Made by a program: the position numbers and the translations under genes. 64,000 nt of DNA, taken from positions 1 to 64,000 of the forward strand of contig CAZIKF010000026.1 of NCBI GenBank assembly GCA_964539825.1. The letters run 5' to 3'. Position 1 is the stretch's first letter, and every line of letters begins with the position of its first letter. A model generated the notes under the pieces. The model did not search any database. It had not been told where the DNA came from and worked only from the letters and a program-made list of their open reading frames with translations. Positions 27,475-37,255 of the stretch are shown here, in pieces. This DNA is from CAZIKF01 sp964539825 (GTDB taxonomy: Bacteria; Muiribacteriota; UBA6191).

Positions 27475-28340
27475 AGAAGGATGAGTCCGATTAAAGCGAT
27501 ATCCCAGACCGGTGAATAATAATAAGGATCATAATAAGGATCGAAGTAATCAGGCCCCCAATCCTCTTCAATGACCCTGGTTTCAATAATTTCCTCTTCC
27601 TCATCCTGATTTTCGGAAGCAAGTTGATCGGCCCTGTCATCCACTCGCTTCTGGTGTTCGTGAATTTTGCGCGCCAGGTCCATTCCCCCTTCGATCACAT
27701 CCTTAATGACATCTTCTCCGCTGACAACACCTTCCTCATCTTCATACCCCAGTTCTTCATGGTGCAGGGACAGGTTGAGGATCTGGACGATCTCTTCAAA
27801 AATTTCACCATAGACCGTTCGATGCTGCCAGGATTCACTTCCCGACACGACCGATCGGTCTTTAGGTTCTCGAAATCGCTTTTCCTTGAGAAAGGAAAGA
27901 AAGACCATTTCAAAAGGATTGATTCCTTTGAATTCGCATACCGTCACACGTAAATCGACAAATCGATCATCTTCAAGATAGTTCACGAATACATCCTCTT
28001 CGTAATCGAAACTCTTCTCAAATCCGAAAATCCCCTCTTCAAGGTCTACTGCGCAAAACACGTCATAAATTTTTACAAACTCCGTATATTTTTTAAGAAA
28101 GGTCTTATAGAGATTCTTTCCCTTGTCGGTAGGAAAGTAACAGGAGTCATCCCCTACATCCATAACCCCGTTTTTCACTAAAAAGTCAAAGATGTATTCA
28201 AGGTGGGTATCATCACCTTCCAACATGACTGGAAAAGCTCGATTCTTTTTCAGCATTTTGTCTAAAATTATAATGGAAATATAGGTGTGGAGTTCTTCTT
28301 GTTTGGGTAAAGAAAAACGTGAGTCATACTTCTTGGTCAT
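27471..28340 (-). CDS. Hypothetical protein with acidic C-terminal half
   Basis: About 289 residues, soluble for most of its length, with a small hydrophobic C-terminal end ('VWDIALIGLILL'). The N-terminal 80 residues have a helix-helix-beta look that could be a winged-helix fold ('FDFLVKNGVMDVGDDSCYFPTDKGKNL'), which is only a guess. The C-terminal third is very acidic and then Tyr/Asp/Pro-rich. The ATG at 28340 has GGAG 6 bases upstream; the in-frame TTG at 28352 overlaps that site and is rejected as start. Coupled by a 4-base overlap to the CXXCH membrane protein gene. Confidence 0.65.
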   Translation of the reverse strand: MTKKYDSRFSLPKQEELHTYISIIILDKMLKKNRAFPVMLEGDDTHLEYIFDFLVKNGVMDVGDDSCYFPTDKGKNLYKTFLKKYTEFVKIYDVFCAVDLEEGIFGFEKSFDYEEDVFVNYLEDDRFVDLRVTVCEFKGINPFEMVFLSFLKEKRFREPKDRSVVSGSESWQHRTVYGEIFEEIVQILNLSLHHEELGYEDEEGVVSGEDVIKDVIEGGMDLARKIHEHQKRVDDRADQLASENQDEEEEIIETRVIEEDWGPDYFDPYYDPYYYSPVWDIALIGLILL

Positions 28341-28507
28341 GCTGGACTCCAATCGGCGGCTTGTACCTTTATGCCACCATTATACCGAAAACCTATTGGT
28401 TTGCCCGTCAGCCTTAAAAAATGCAAGTGTTTAGGTTGATTTCCGGCTCCTAACATGGGCTAAACTTGGTGTATTATATGAAGGTTCAACCAAGGAAATC
28501 ATCAAAG

Positions 28508-29077
28508 ATGAGTTTACTCAATAAGGAAGAATACCTCTCGGATCAAGACAGCGTAAATATGATGTATGAGTTCTCCGAGTTGATGGAGGAACTCATCGAA
28601 GCACGAAGTTATTTAGAGGGGCATCTGGAAGGATTGGAGAAAGAGGATTTTTTCTTCAAGTGTGAGGAGAGTTCCCTCGGGAGCATTGCGCAGTGTGTGG
28701 GTCATCTTGCCTATGTTCAAAAGGAGCTGGGAAAGAAGGCCGAGGCCGACTTTTCCTTTCGCCTGGACATTTATGACGAGTTGTTCTCCAATATTGATAT
28801 AGAGGTGAAGGGTTCAGAATTACCTTCACAAGCGGAACTTCTTCGGTTTTCAAAGGAGATTCACGAAATTTTTTTAGAAGAATCCAGGTATAAGAAGAAA
28901 CCCGAATCTGTCTTTGTGCTGATCAACCAATATTACAATCATTGCCTGAGAATTGGAAAGATACTGGAAGCCATGGGTAAGGTTCCGCAAGCTCCCAGAC
29001 CTGATTCTATAAGGGTTCGGCTCAGACTTCAGGAGGGTAGTCTGCCTTTGTATCACTTGCCGGTTTACGCCAATTAG
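28508..29077 (+). CDS. DinB-like four-helix protein
   Basis: About 189 residues, predicted all-helical. The segment 'SSLGSIAQCVGHLAYVQKELGKK' fits the second helix of DinB/YfiT-type metalloenzyme bundles, where a histidine in 'GHL' binds metal; a second histidine occurs in 'YNHCLRIGKIL', as expected for the last helix. Thiol transfer or isomerisation is the usual family activity, but no partner substrate is indicated. The ATG at 28508 is preceded by AAGGAA about 10 bases upstream; upstream GTG and ATG codons in the same frame look weaker. It is followed after two bases by a membrane peptidase-like gene. Confidence 0.55.
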   Translation: MSLLNKEEYLSDQDSVNMMYEFSELMEELIEARSYLEGHLEGLEKEDFFFKCEESSLGSIAQCVGHLAYVQKELGKKAEADFSFRLDIYDELFSNIDIEVKGSELPSQAELLRFSKEIHEIFLEESRYKKKPESVFVLINQYYNHCLRIGKILEAMGKVPQAPRPDSIRVRLRLQEGSLPLYHLPVYAN

Positions 29078-29079
29078 CG

Positions 29080-29751
29080 ATGCGTAAATTCCTTTTCTTA
29101 TTGATTCCCCTGACCGTGGTGATTCTCCTCTGGAATAGCGTTTTTCTATATCCACTCAAACTCTTAGTGGTTTTTTTTCACGAATCTTCCCATGCCCTGA
29201 TGACTATAATCACCGGGGGCAGGGTACATGAAATGGTGGTTAGCGCACTGCAAGGCGGTCATGTTAAATCCAGCGGCGGGATTCGATTTCTTACCCTGAG
29301 CGCCGGTTATCTTGGCTCCTTATGCTGGGGAGCATTGATTTATTTATTGGCAGCCTGCACAAGAAGAGATCGAGAAGTGATGTTTTCTCTGGGTCTGGTG
29401 GTGACTGGATTGACTCTCTTCTATATGTCGCCCTTTAAGGGTGGTGTCGGGGCTAGCTGGGGGTATCTTTTTTGCCTTCTCACCGGCGTTTTCCTGGTAT
29501 TTTCCGCCAGAAAGCTCAGCGATAGATTCAATGATATGCTCCTGCGGATCATTGGACTAACCTCTATGATATATGCACCATTAGACATCTACAGTGACGT
29601 ATTGCTGCGGTCTTATCTTCGCTCAGACGCCCGTATGTTGGCAGAAGAAATCGGCGGAACAACAGTTTTTTGGGGCATCTCATGGGTGCTTATCAGCCTG
29701 GTGGTTGTAGCCCTTGTCGTTCGGGTAGGCTTGAAGAATGAGGCGGAATGA
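29080..29751 (+). CDS. M50B-like membrane metallopeptidase-family protein
   Basis: A 223-residue polytopic membrane protein with six or seven helices. The second helix carries H-E-S-S-H followed by 'ALMTIITGGRV', the zinc-site pattern of the peptidase M50B-like family (Pfam M50B-like, often annotated without proven protease activity). Start ATG lies two bases after the stop of the DinB-like gene, so the two are probably co-translated. No distal NPDG-type aspartate motif is obvious, so proteolytic activity is uncertain. Confidence 0.75.
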   Translation: MRKFLFLLIPLTVVILLWNSVFLYPLKLLVVFFHESSHALMTIITGGRVHEMVVSALQGGHVKSSGGIRFLTLSAGYLGSLCWGALIYLLAACTRRDREVMFSLGLVVTGLTLFYMSPFKGGVGASWGYLFCLLTGVFLVFSARKLSDRFNDMLLRIIGLTSMIYAPLDIYSDVLLRSYLRSDARMLAEEIGGTTVFWGISWVLISLVVVALVVRVGLKNEAE

Positions 29752-29878
29752 GCAAAGAATTAAGACAATAGTGCTCTGCCCTTATCTCATTTGATTCCTC
29801 TGATTCTTGGAATCTATGATTCCACAATCAATTGGTTTAGGATGATTTTCCAAATTCTTTGAATAGGGAGGCGACTCA

Positions 29879-31483
29879 ATGAGCACTTCACAATTTGATG
29901 CCATCATAATTGGTGCCGGGCATAATGGTCTGGTGACGGCTGGATATTTAGCCAAAGCAGGTCTGAAAGTCGCGGTGTTTGAGCGCAGAGAGGTTGTTGG
30001 GGGGTGTGCGGTAACGCAGGAGACCTGGCCGGGTTTTAAGGTGTCGAGCCTATCTTACGTGAATAGTCTGTTCAAACCAGAGATCGTTAAGGACCTGGAA
30101 CTGAAAAAATTTGGATTTGAAATGCTGCCGAGAATACCTTCCAGTTTCTCTCCTTTTCCTGATGGACGTTATCTCATCCTGGGGCCGGACCAGAAGCAGA
30201 ACCAGGAGCAAATCTCCAAGTTCAGCACCAAAGACGCAGCCCGCTATCCTGAGTATGAAGCCGGTCTGGATGAACTTTCCGGGATCCTGGAACCAATGAT
30301 GGATCTTATCCCCCCCAATCCTGGAAAGCTTAGCCTTTCCGATTTAAGCACCTACGGTCTCTTTGCATTGAAGCGTAGAAAAGAGTTGGCCCAGGGGTGG
30401 GATCGCATCGTGAGAATTATGTCCGGGTCAGCCACGGATTTTCTGAATCAGTGGTTTGAGAGTGAAGAACTAAAGGTAACCCTGGCAACAGACGCCGTAA
30501 TAGGAGCTAATGCCAGCCCGAGTATGCCCGGTACGGCTTATGTGCTTTTTCATCATGTGATGGGAGAGTGTAATGGTGTACGAGGTGTGTGGGGATACAT
30601 GCGTGGCGGGATGGGGGGATTAAGTGAAAGCCTGGCAAGTTCTTGCCGCTCCAGAGGCGTGGAGATTTTTACCGGTAAAGGTGTAGGAAAAATCCTTACT
30701 CAAGGTGGACGAGCCACCGGGGTCTGTGATTCTGAGGGAAATGAGTTCAGGGCTAAAATGGTGATTTCCAACGCCGATCCAAATGTAACCTTTCGCAAAT
30801 TAATGCAAAGAGATGAATTGCCTGCGGAGTTTCTCAGCCAGGTGGAAGGGATCAACTACGACAGTGCCTCTGTAAAAATTAATCTTGCCCTTGGGGAGCT
30901 TCCCGATTTCAAGGCATGTCCAGGAAAGACCCCATCTGCATGGCACAAGGGAACAATCCATCTCTGCCCATCTCTTCAGTACCTCGAGGATGCTTATGCA
31001 GATTCCGTGGCGGGTAGACCCTCTCAGGCTCCTATTCTTGAGTGCACGATCCCCAGCGTACTTGATAATACACTTGCGCCGGAGGGTAAGCACATCATGA
31101 ATATTTTCTCCCAATACGGCCCCTATTCTCTGAGAGAAGGACTGGATTGGAAAGAAGAGAAGGAGAAGTATGCCGATCGGGTTATGAAAATTCTCTACGA
31201 GTACGCGCCCAATCTTCGCTCTGCGGTATTACACCGAGAAGTAATCACACCACTAGATCTGGAACAGGAATATTCCCTGACGGGAGGCAATCTTTTCCAT
31301 GGGAGAATGACTCTCGACCAGATGTTTTTTATGAGACCTGTTCCCGGATACGCCGATCACCGTACTCCTGTGCGAGGTCTGTATATGTGTGGGAGTGGGA
31401 CTCATCCTGGAGGAGGCGTGATGGGAACTCCTGGAAAGAATGCGAGCAGGGTGATTTTACAGGACTTTCGCAAGGGGATATAA
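29879..31483 (+). CDS. Phytoene dehydrogenase-like FAD oxidoreductase (PYROXD2/CrtI-type)
   Basis: A 534-residue flavoprotein. N-terminal Rossmann motif G12-A-G14-H-N-G17 followed by 'FERREVVGGCAVT', and a C-terminal 'GLYMCGSGTHPGGGVMGTPGKNAS', both characteristic of the CrtI/PYROXD2 amine-oxidase-like superfamily. It probably oxidises or isomerises a lipid- or isoprenoid-type substrate, but no other carotenoid genes are present, so the substrate is not established. A strong GGGAGG site precedes the ATG. The next gene starts 13 bases downstream on the same strand. Confidence 0.9.
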   Translation: MSTSQFDAIIIGAGHNGLVTAGYLAKAGLKVAVFERREVVGGCAVTQETWPGFKVSSLSYVNSLFKPEIVKDLELKKFGFEMLPRIPSSFSPFPDGRYLILGPDQKQNQEQISKFSTKDAARYPEYEAGLDELSGILEPMMDLIPPNPGKLSLSDLSTYGLFALKRRKELAQGWDRIVRIMSGSATDFLNQWFESEELKVTLATDAVIGANASPSMPGTAYVLFHHVMGECNGVRGVWGYMRGGMGGLSESLASSCRSRGVEIFTGKGVGKILTQGGRATGVCDSEGNEFRAKMVISNADPNVTFRKLMQRDELPAEFLSQVEGINYDSASVKINLALGELPDFKACPGKTPSAWHKGTIHLCPSLQYLEDAYADSVAGRPSQAPILECTIPSVLDNTLAPEGKHIMNIFSQYGPYSLREGLDWKEEKEKYADRVMKILYEYAPNLRSAVLHREVITPLDLEQEYSLTGGNLFHGRMTLDQMFFMRPVPGYADHRTPVRGLYMCGSGTHPGGGVMGTPGKNASRVILQDFRKGI

Positions 31484-31495
31484 GGTCCTGAATCC

Positions 31496-34400
31496 ATGAA
31501 AATTCATCTTTTCAATGGGCTTAAGCGTGTCCATGAGTTAAGGGAAAGATGCCTTCGCAACGGAGGTCAATATAAGGGCATTGATCTTGAGACTCTTCAT
31601 CAATTAGAGAAAATACTCCTGGATCAGCTTCCCCGGATTTCAGCGTCAGGTTCTACCGACAAAGAGAGGGAGGAAATAGGCCAGCTCCTGCAGGAGAATT
31701 TATCTGCCTATGGGCACCAGCCACCAGTTTTTTCCCATATTCTGGAAGTATTGTACCCCGAGCCAGGGAGCCGTATTCCACCTGCTCAAACTCCACCTGC
31801 TGAGGCAATACTTCCCCACTCTGGCGTACCCATTCCTCCGGTGAGCTCGCCCAGGTTAAAAGAAGAAGCTCAAAAGGAGCCTGATAAATCCTCAGGAGTC
31901 TTAGAGAAGGTCTGGGAGACATTTCGAGATGAATTAAGCGTGAATTGGTTCTTGTTTTTGGGAGCGTTTCTACTCTTTGGAGCTGGAATCTTCTACACCT
32001 TGTTCTGGTGGCAGCAATTTCAATCCCTCGAACAGTTTATGTTAACCCTTTGCGGGCTCTTGCTTGTTGCGTCTATGGAATGGGGGCTTCGCAAGGGTAT
32101 GAATCTTATCCAGTCACCACGCATCTTCGCTGGAATTTTATGCTTTTCCTTTCCTATGGTGCTCTCGGTTCATCTGGCCCTGGATCCCCTATACTTTTTC
32201 ATCACCCTGGGCGGCTCTCTCTTTCTTTTGGAGCCGTTACGAAGGCATTATGCCCCGGACTTCAAACGGCTCCTGCCAGCCTACTTGTTATTGTGCCTCC
32301 TGTTCCCTTTGACCAGCCTGGTTACCTATAAGTTTCAATCCCTCTTACTCATAGGTTCCGGCTCCTTGTTTATATGGCTGATTTTCTTACTCCAAAAGGG
32401 AGTACAAAGGCTGCCATGGACCCTGTTTCTCTCTTTGTCGTGGACCCTGTTTTGTGCTTACTTACCTGTTCTGGACCCTGTCAGCAGCGGGGGAATTCTC
32501 TATCTTTTCATCTTGGCCAGAGTTCTGTTTCCTCGTTTGGAAAATAGTGCCCATCTCTCTTTTATCTACGGAGCTTATGGTTTGAATCTGGCAGTTTGTC
32601 TGGTAGCGGGCTCTCATGCTTTGCTCTATGCAAGTTCCTTATTTCTTGTCTATGCCATTCATCGAGCAAATCGTTTTGATACCCACCCGCTCAGATCTTT
32701 GCTTGGTCTGGGCCTTGGTTCGATACTATGGTTTTTGCTGCCATCTTTTTTAGAACTTTTAAGTATCCAACCTTCGATTCAGCAAAGACTATTCGTACTA
32801 CCCTTTCTCATTTGGTTCCAGATTTTTTGGTGTAGGCGCTGGGGTGTTGAAGGGATCTCACAAATCTTGGTTTTTACCTGGTTTCTTTTACTTGGAGTTT
32901 TCGACTACCAGGAAGGCTTACGAGTTCATTGCGCCATTTTTGCCGCTGGACTTTTCCTTGTCCGCCAAAAGGATCGCCGTCCCCTGATCGATTTGGAAAT
33001 CGGACTTATTCTGGCCAGGGGTTGTTTCAGGGAGTTAAGTCCTGGATTCGCGTTTGAGACTCTCACAGGGATTTTTCTCTGTTTGGCCTGCCTTCCCTTT
33101 GCAAGGAATCGTAGTTGGAATCCAATGTCACGGCTAGCGTTGGTTCTCTGCTTCTTAGGCTCAATGAAAGCCTTCTGGCACTTTATCTCTATAGGCCCAT
33201 CCATTGACTGGCTCTTTTGGTTTTCCGCTTTCCCGGGAAGGCAAATTGTCTTACCTGAACACCTCGTCCTAAAGCTGGTAATTTTCACTATCACCAGCTT
33301 TTTACTGATCGTTTTGGAGAGGCGCTATCTGGCGCAATTCTTACACTTTTTCGTCTTGGAAACCACGGCACTAATCATTCTACAGTGGCTGAGGCCCGAA
33401 TTCGGTTTTGAGTTTGGTTTTCTCTTTGCGCAGGTTTTTATTCTGATCTGGATGCATCCCTGTTGGATTCGTAAATTTTCTGGGATACGCCCCGGGGAAT
33501 CAACCCTGGTGGACTCAATACAAAGTTATTTAGTGCTCCTTGTATTTGTAGGCTCCTTACCAGGACTTTTGCTTAGTTCAGTCTATGCCTTGCCTTCTCT
33601 ATTGTTGGCAAAAGCCTACCATCGGGCTCAAATTTTCTATGCCAGTCTCGGATTGTTTTTGCTCTCCTTATTGGGTTTACGCGAAGATCTGGTTCTTAGC
33701 TCGTCCCTCTCCAAAATCTCTACGCTGCCGGCCATGTTTAATCATCCCGAATCGATTTTGGCTTCCTTTCGGTCGGGAGGAATTCCCCTGTGGATTTGCT
33801 GCGTGATCTCTGCCTTGTTTCTGCTAGGAGCGTCTAAAAATACCTGGACCCGGTTTTTGGTCAAAACGCCTTTCTGGCTCCCGGGTGATCTTAGAATTCC
33901 AGCGATTGGCTTCGCCTGTTTGGCACTTCCATTCTGGCTCTTCCATCTTTCTTCACCGGGACTCAATGTTGCGATCCTATCCCTCATGATGCTATTGGGG
34001 CTCATAGGCGCCTTCATGCTGATCTTGGATTTGGAATTGGCGGGTCTTCTGCTCATACCGGTTTGGCTCGGCTTCCTGTGGCATGGTCCCCTGGATGGTG
34101 ATGGCAGGTTGGTTGAAGTCGTGATCTCGCTGCTTCTCTTTCTCATCCTCAGTTCCCGTTTTTTTGCCACCGATTCATCCTGGAAGCTTCTTAGCCTGGC
34201 TGGATTTTTATCCCTTTTTGTGGTCACCACTGAAGCCATTGTGAACTTTGTCCAGCAGAATCTTCAAATCCAGTGGATTCTGGCTCTACTCGTCCTTGGA
34301 GCTTACCTCTACTCCCTACGCATAAGAGCGGTATGGGGAACCGGTTTGATCATGCTGTGCGGGATTTTAATCAATACCATCCAGTTTAGTTATTGGGGTC

Positions 34401-35410
34401 CTTTTCTTTTGATTGCGGGAACGGTCCTACTGCTTACCTCTCTTGGGGATAGACGATGGCTATGGGAAGGGCTGGGATCTTTGATTCTAATCTCCATACC
34501 GTTGTATCTCATCTCAGGAGATACTGGAGACGCCCTGCTTAGCCTGGGATGTCTTTCAGGCTTCTTTTTCATGCATGCTCGAGTAAAAGGGTGGGGAAAC
34601 CTGGTTTATCTCTCGGCCGCTCTGTTCGCAATGGACTATTTCTTTCTAAAACACCTGGGATTCATTCAACCCTCCGGTTATTCCTCGCTTGTTCTCCTGG
34701 GGTTGGCCCTGGGACTTGAGTATCTTTCAAGAAGGCTTCCAGAGTCCTTTGATGTTTACCGGCATCCTTTTGAAATTCTGGCCAGAATTCTCCCTCTTAT
34801 CAGTGTTTTTAAGGAATTCAGCGAGTCTTCAAACCCGTGGATATTTCTTGCAGCGGGCCTTGTTTATGAGTTTCTTCAGGATACCAGCACTCTTTCTTAT
34901 TCCCGCCTTCTAGGCCTGGCCTGCTATAACCTGGCTCTATATACCCTGGCTGGAAACCATGATCTCTTTTTGGAGTTGATAACCGCCTCCATGGGCTTTT
35001 CAATTCTATGGTATGCCCGTTGTATTGAAAGCAAAGTTGATAAATCCCGGCTTCAGGGCTTGAAGGTAGTCGGGAACTTTCTATTCTACTCAGGAGCTCT
35101 TTATGAGCTTGTCTTTCGTACACAATCCGAACATCTCTTCTTCTTGTGGGGTCTTTGTATCCTGGGAGGCTGGCTGGCTATCTATCTTCAAGCAAGGTTG
35201 CAGCTTTTTTCCACCCTTCTGGTGTTTTTCTTTTCGGTAATCTTTTTCGTGATTCGACAGGTTCTGCTACAGGTCTCAACGGGAATCCTTGGAATCGCGA
35301 TTCTGGGTGCCATACTCCTTGTCATAGGCGTGATTCTTGAAAAAAATAAACAGGTTCTACTGTCTTGGATTCAAAAATGGAAGGCACGCTTCCGAACTTG
35401 GAAAGATTGA
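31496..35410 (+). CDS. Giant polytopic membrane protein (DUF2339-like)
   Basis: A 1,304-residue protein. A soluble N-terminal segment (1-150) including a Pro-rich linker (about 95-125) is followed by what look like 30 or more transmembrane helices to near the C-terminus, which is basic. The first helix region 'NWFLFLGAFLLFGAGIFYTLFWW' resembles the start of DUF2339 membrane proteins, and the length and architecture agree, but sequence identity to that family is not certain. It follows the oxidoreductase gene closely and precedes another membrane protein gene by 7 bases. Role unknown; large multi-pass envelope proteins of this kind have no proven activity. Confidence 0.7.
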   Translation: MKIHLFNGLKRVHELRERCLRNGGQYKGIDLETLHQLEKILLDQLPRISASGSTDKEREEIGQLLQENLSAYGHQPPVFSHILEVLYPEPGSRIPPAQTPPAEAILPHSGVPIPPVSSPRLKEEAQKEPDKSSGVLEKVWETFRDELSVNWFLFLGAFLLFGAGIFYTLFWWQQFQSLEQFMLTLCGLLLVASMEWGLRKGMNLIQSPRIFAGILCFSFPMVLSVHLALDPLYFFITLGGSLFLLEPLRRHYAPDFKRLLPAYLLLCLLFPLTSLVTYKFQSLLLIGSGSLFIWLIFLLQKGVQRLPWTLFLSLSWTLFCAYLPVLDPVSSGGILYLFILARVLFPRLENSAHLSFIYGAYGLNLAVCLVAGSHALLYASSLFLVYAIHRANRFDTHPLRSLLGLGLGSILWFLLPSFLELLSIQPSIQQRLFVLPFLIWFQIFWCRRWGVEGISQILVFTWFLLLGVFDYQEGLRVHCAIFAAGLFLVRQKDRRPLIDLEIGLILARGCFRELSPGFAFETLTGIFLCLACLPFARNRSWNPMSRLALVLCFLGSMKAFWHFISIGPSIDWLFWFSAFPGRQIVLPEHLVLKLVIFTITSFLLIVLERRYLAQFLHFFVLETTALIILQWLRPEFGFEFGFLFAQVFILIWMHPCWIRKFSGIRPGESTLVDSIQSYLVLLVFVGSLPGLLLSSVYALPSLLLAKAYHRAQIFYASLGLFLLSLLGLREDLVLSSSLSKISTLPAMFNHPESILASFRSGGIPLWICCVISALFLLGASKNTWTRFLVKTPFWLPGDLRIPAIGFACLALPFWLFHLSSPGLNVAILSLMMLLGLIGAFMLILDLELAGLLLIPVWLGFLWHGPLDGDGRLVEVVISLLLFLILSSRFFATDSSWKLLSLAGFLSLFVVTTEAIVNFVQQNLQIQWILALLVLGAYLYSLRIRAVWGTGLIMLCGILINTIQFSYWGPFLLIAGTVLLLTSLGDRRWLWEGLGSLILISIPLYLISGDTGDALLSLGCLSGFFFMHARVKGWGNLVYLSAALFAMDYFFLKHLGFIQPSGYSSLVLLGLALGLEYLSRRLPESFDVYRHPFEILARILPLISVFKEFSESSNPWIFLAAGLVYEFLQDTSTLSYSRLLGLACYNLALYTLAGNHDLFLELITASMGFSILWYARCIESKVDKSRLQGLKVVGNFLFYSGALYELVFRTQSEHLFFLWGLCILGGWLAIYLQARLQLFSTLLVFFFSVIFFVIRQVLLQVSTGILGIAILGAILLVIGVILEKNKQVLLSWIQKWKARFRTWKD

Positions 35411-35417
35411 TACTCAA

Positions 35418-35990
35418 ATGTCCATTGAGGCTCCTTTTCTTTCTGGCTTAATTGACCGTAAAGTTTGGCGTGATGTGGGCCCGGCGGTGCTGGGTTTAGC
35501 GTTGCCAACTTCTGTTTTCTTCACCCTTAGCTATATCTTTTACCAGTTATCTTACTGGCTCAGCTTCGGGATGGATCAGTTCATGAGGATCCTACCCCCT
35601 CTCCTTCAACTTTTCTTTTTGGGGATAGGGTCCCTGACGGTGCTGCTGTCTTGTACTTTGGCACTTGTTTGTATTTTCTATACATACAGGCAGGAAAAAG
35701 CTCCCTTCGAGGCTTGGTTTTCGTCGTGTCTGGAGCACAAATTTACGTTAGCTTTTTGTTTGTCCAGTGTTCTAGTTCTAATCAGCTTACTTGGAATCAT
35801 CCATGCGGAACACATATTGAATGATGACAAATTTAAGAGATGTGTGATTAAAGTCTATGGAAGGGTCTATCGTACTAAGATGCAGTTTTTGGGATCCTGC
35901 GGCGGAATCTTCTATTTCTATGATGGAAAAGAGCCCATCTCTCTTCTGGGAGTACCCCGGAATCAGATTCAATACGTAAGATTCCTGTGA
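35418..35990 (+). CDS. Membrane protein of unknown function
   Basis: About 190 residues, with three transmembrane helices (about 22-45, 55-85, 103-128) and a C-terminal soluble domain (about 130-190) that has a short beta-rich look. Not recognised. The frame is open from 35337 inside the preceding gene, but the ATG at 35418 follows that gene's stop by 7 bases and avoids an 80-base overlap. Likely co-transcribed with the giant membrane protein. It converges on the EEP hydrolase gene with a 6-base gap. Confidence 0.6.
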   Translation: MSIEAPFLSGLIDRKVWRDVGPAVLGLALPTSVFFTLSYIFYQLSYWLSFGMDQFMRILPPLLQLFFLGIGSLTVLLSCTLALVCIFYTYRQEKAPFEAWFSSCLEHKFTLAFCLSSVLVLISLLGIIHAEHILNDDKFKRCVIKVYGRVYRTKMQFLGSCGGIFYFYDGKEPISLLGVPRNQIQYVRFL

Positions 35991-35996
35991 TTATGG

Positions 35997-37094
35997 CTAG
36001 TTAATCTTGTAATTTATGATTACAGGGTAATGGTCAGAGGGAAATCGATCGGAGTTGAAAATCTCTACCTCTCCATTAGAGCCAATCACGACTCTTTCGT
36101 CCTCGGGACGAAATTCTTCTGACGGAACATCACCTGAGTGTGTCTGATCGATATATACGTCCTTGCTTCTGTCCTTTACCCAGGGGGAAGCGAAGATATA
36201 GTCAATGCGTGAATAGAAGGTACCCAGGTAGCGGAATTTGTTTCCCGCCTTTAAGAATTTCTGGTGTTTGTAGGTGAAATTATCCTTACGCGAATAATCC
36301 ACTAGCAAGTCATAGAAAAGGACCTGCGACTTTGCGTCATAATCATATTCATAGCGGCTTTCGCCCGTAACCATTTTAATTACCGCTGAGGGATTAATAT
36401 CGTTGAAATCACCCAGGAGAAAGATTTTCTTCTTTCCCGCCTGGAGAATCTCATCCATGCGCTGGCGCAGTGTGTTTGCCTGCGCGATGCGCTTCATATC
36501 AGAAGTGAAGCCACCGAGTTGTGATTTGAGATGAACTACAAGAAAGGTTAGAACTTCATTGGTTGCCTTCACCTTCAGGGAGACTTCCAGAATTCCTTTG
36601 GTCAAGGTCTGATCTTTGACAAGCACTTTGCCCTTGCGATCTAAAAGGTTTGCGGAATACCTAAGATTGGATCGTAGCTTAGATGCCTGGGCCAGTACAG
36701 TACGATCATAAAGAAGGGCTACATCCTGACCGGTGAACGAGTCTCTACTCTCGTAATGGAGAATATTATAGTTCCGGTTCAAATAGGTATTTAGATCTTT
36801 GAGCACCCTGAGGTTTTCAACTTCCTGAAGACCTACGACATCGGGTGAGTTTCGATTGATTGCATCGGCAATTCCTTTGAGTTTAGCCGTGTAATCAGAG
36901 GGTTTAAACTCCTGGTCTTTTTCTACGTTGGGGTCGTCTTCCATGTCATAGAGAAAGTAGGTATTGAAATTCATGATTCGAAGACCTTTGGAGGTAGGGG
37001 TATCCGGATAAAGATTTTCAAAGACTCCAACTGGAGACTTGGCCATGGAGGTGGCACTCACACAAAGCGTTAATAAGAACGGGAGCAATTTCAT
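35997..37094 (-). CDS. Exported endonuclease/exonuclease/phosphatase-family hydrolase
   Basis: About 365 residues with a signal peptide (about 1-18, ending 'SMAKS'). EEP-fold motifs are all present: 'MNFNTYFL' (first strand Asn), 'VVGLQEVEN' (metal-binding Glu), 'FLLGDFNDINPSA' (Asp/Asn) and the C-terminal 'SDHYPVI' (Asp-His). The fold covers DNases, sphingomyelinases and inositol phosphatases; an exported member could be an extracellular nuclease or phosphodiesterase. The ATG at 37094 has GGAA upstream; the TTG at 37106 in the same frame is less likely. Confidence 0.85.
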   Translation of the reverse strand: MKLLPFLLTLCVSATSMAKSPVGVFENLYPDTPTSKGLRIMNFNTYFLYDMEDDPNVEKDQEFKPSDYTAKLKGIADAINRNSPDVVGLQEVENLRVLKDLNTYLNRNYNILHYESRDSFTGQDVALLYDRTVLAQASKLRSNLRYSANLLDRKGKVLVKDQTLTKGILEVSLKVKATNEVLTFLVVHLKSQLGGFTSDMKRIAQANTLRQRMDEILQAGKKKIFLLGDFNDINPSAVIKMVTGESRYEYDYDAKSQVLFYDLLVDYSRKDNFTYKHQKFLKAGNKFRYLGTFYSRIDYIFASPWVKDRSKDVYIDQTHSGDVPSEEFRPEDERVVIGSNGEVEIFNSDRFPSDHYPVIINYKIN

Positions 37095-37255
37095 GGAAAA
37101 TTCCAATCTTTCCTACGTAAGGATAGGATAAGGCTCAATTCTAAAAGAGTACGAGCATGTGTCAACCCTCTTGAGGGGGTGATTCATGGTCTTTAGCGAG
37201 TCTAAGACGAACTCCAGCCAGGCAGCTCTTTGATTGTAGCGAGGTTCAATTTGTT

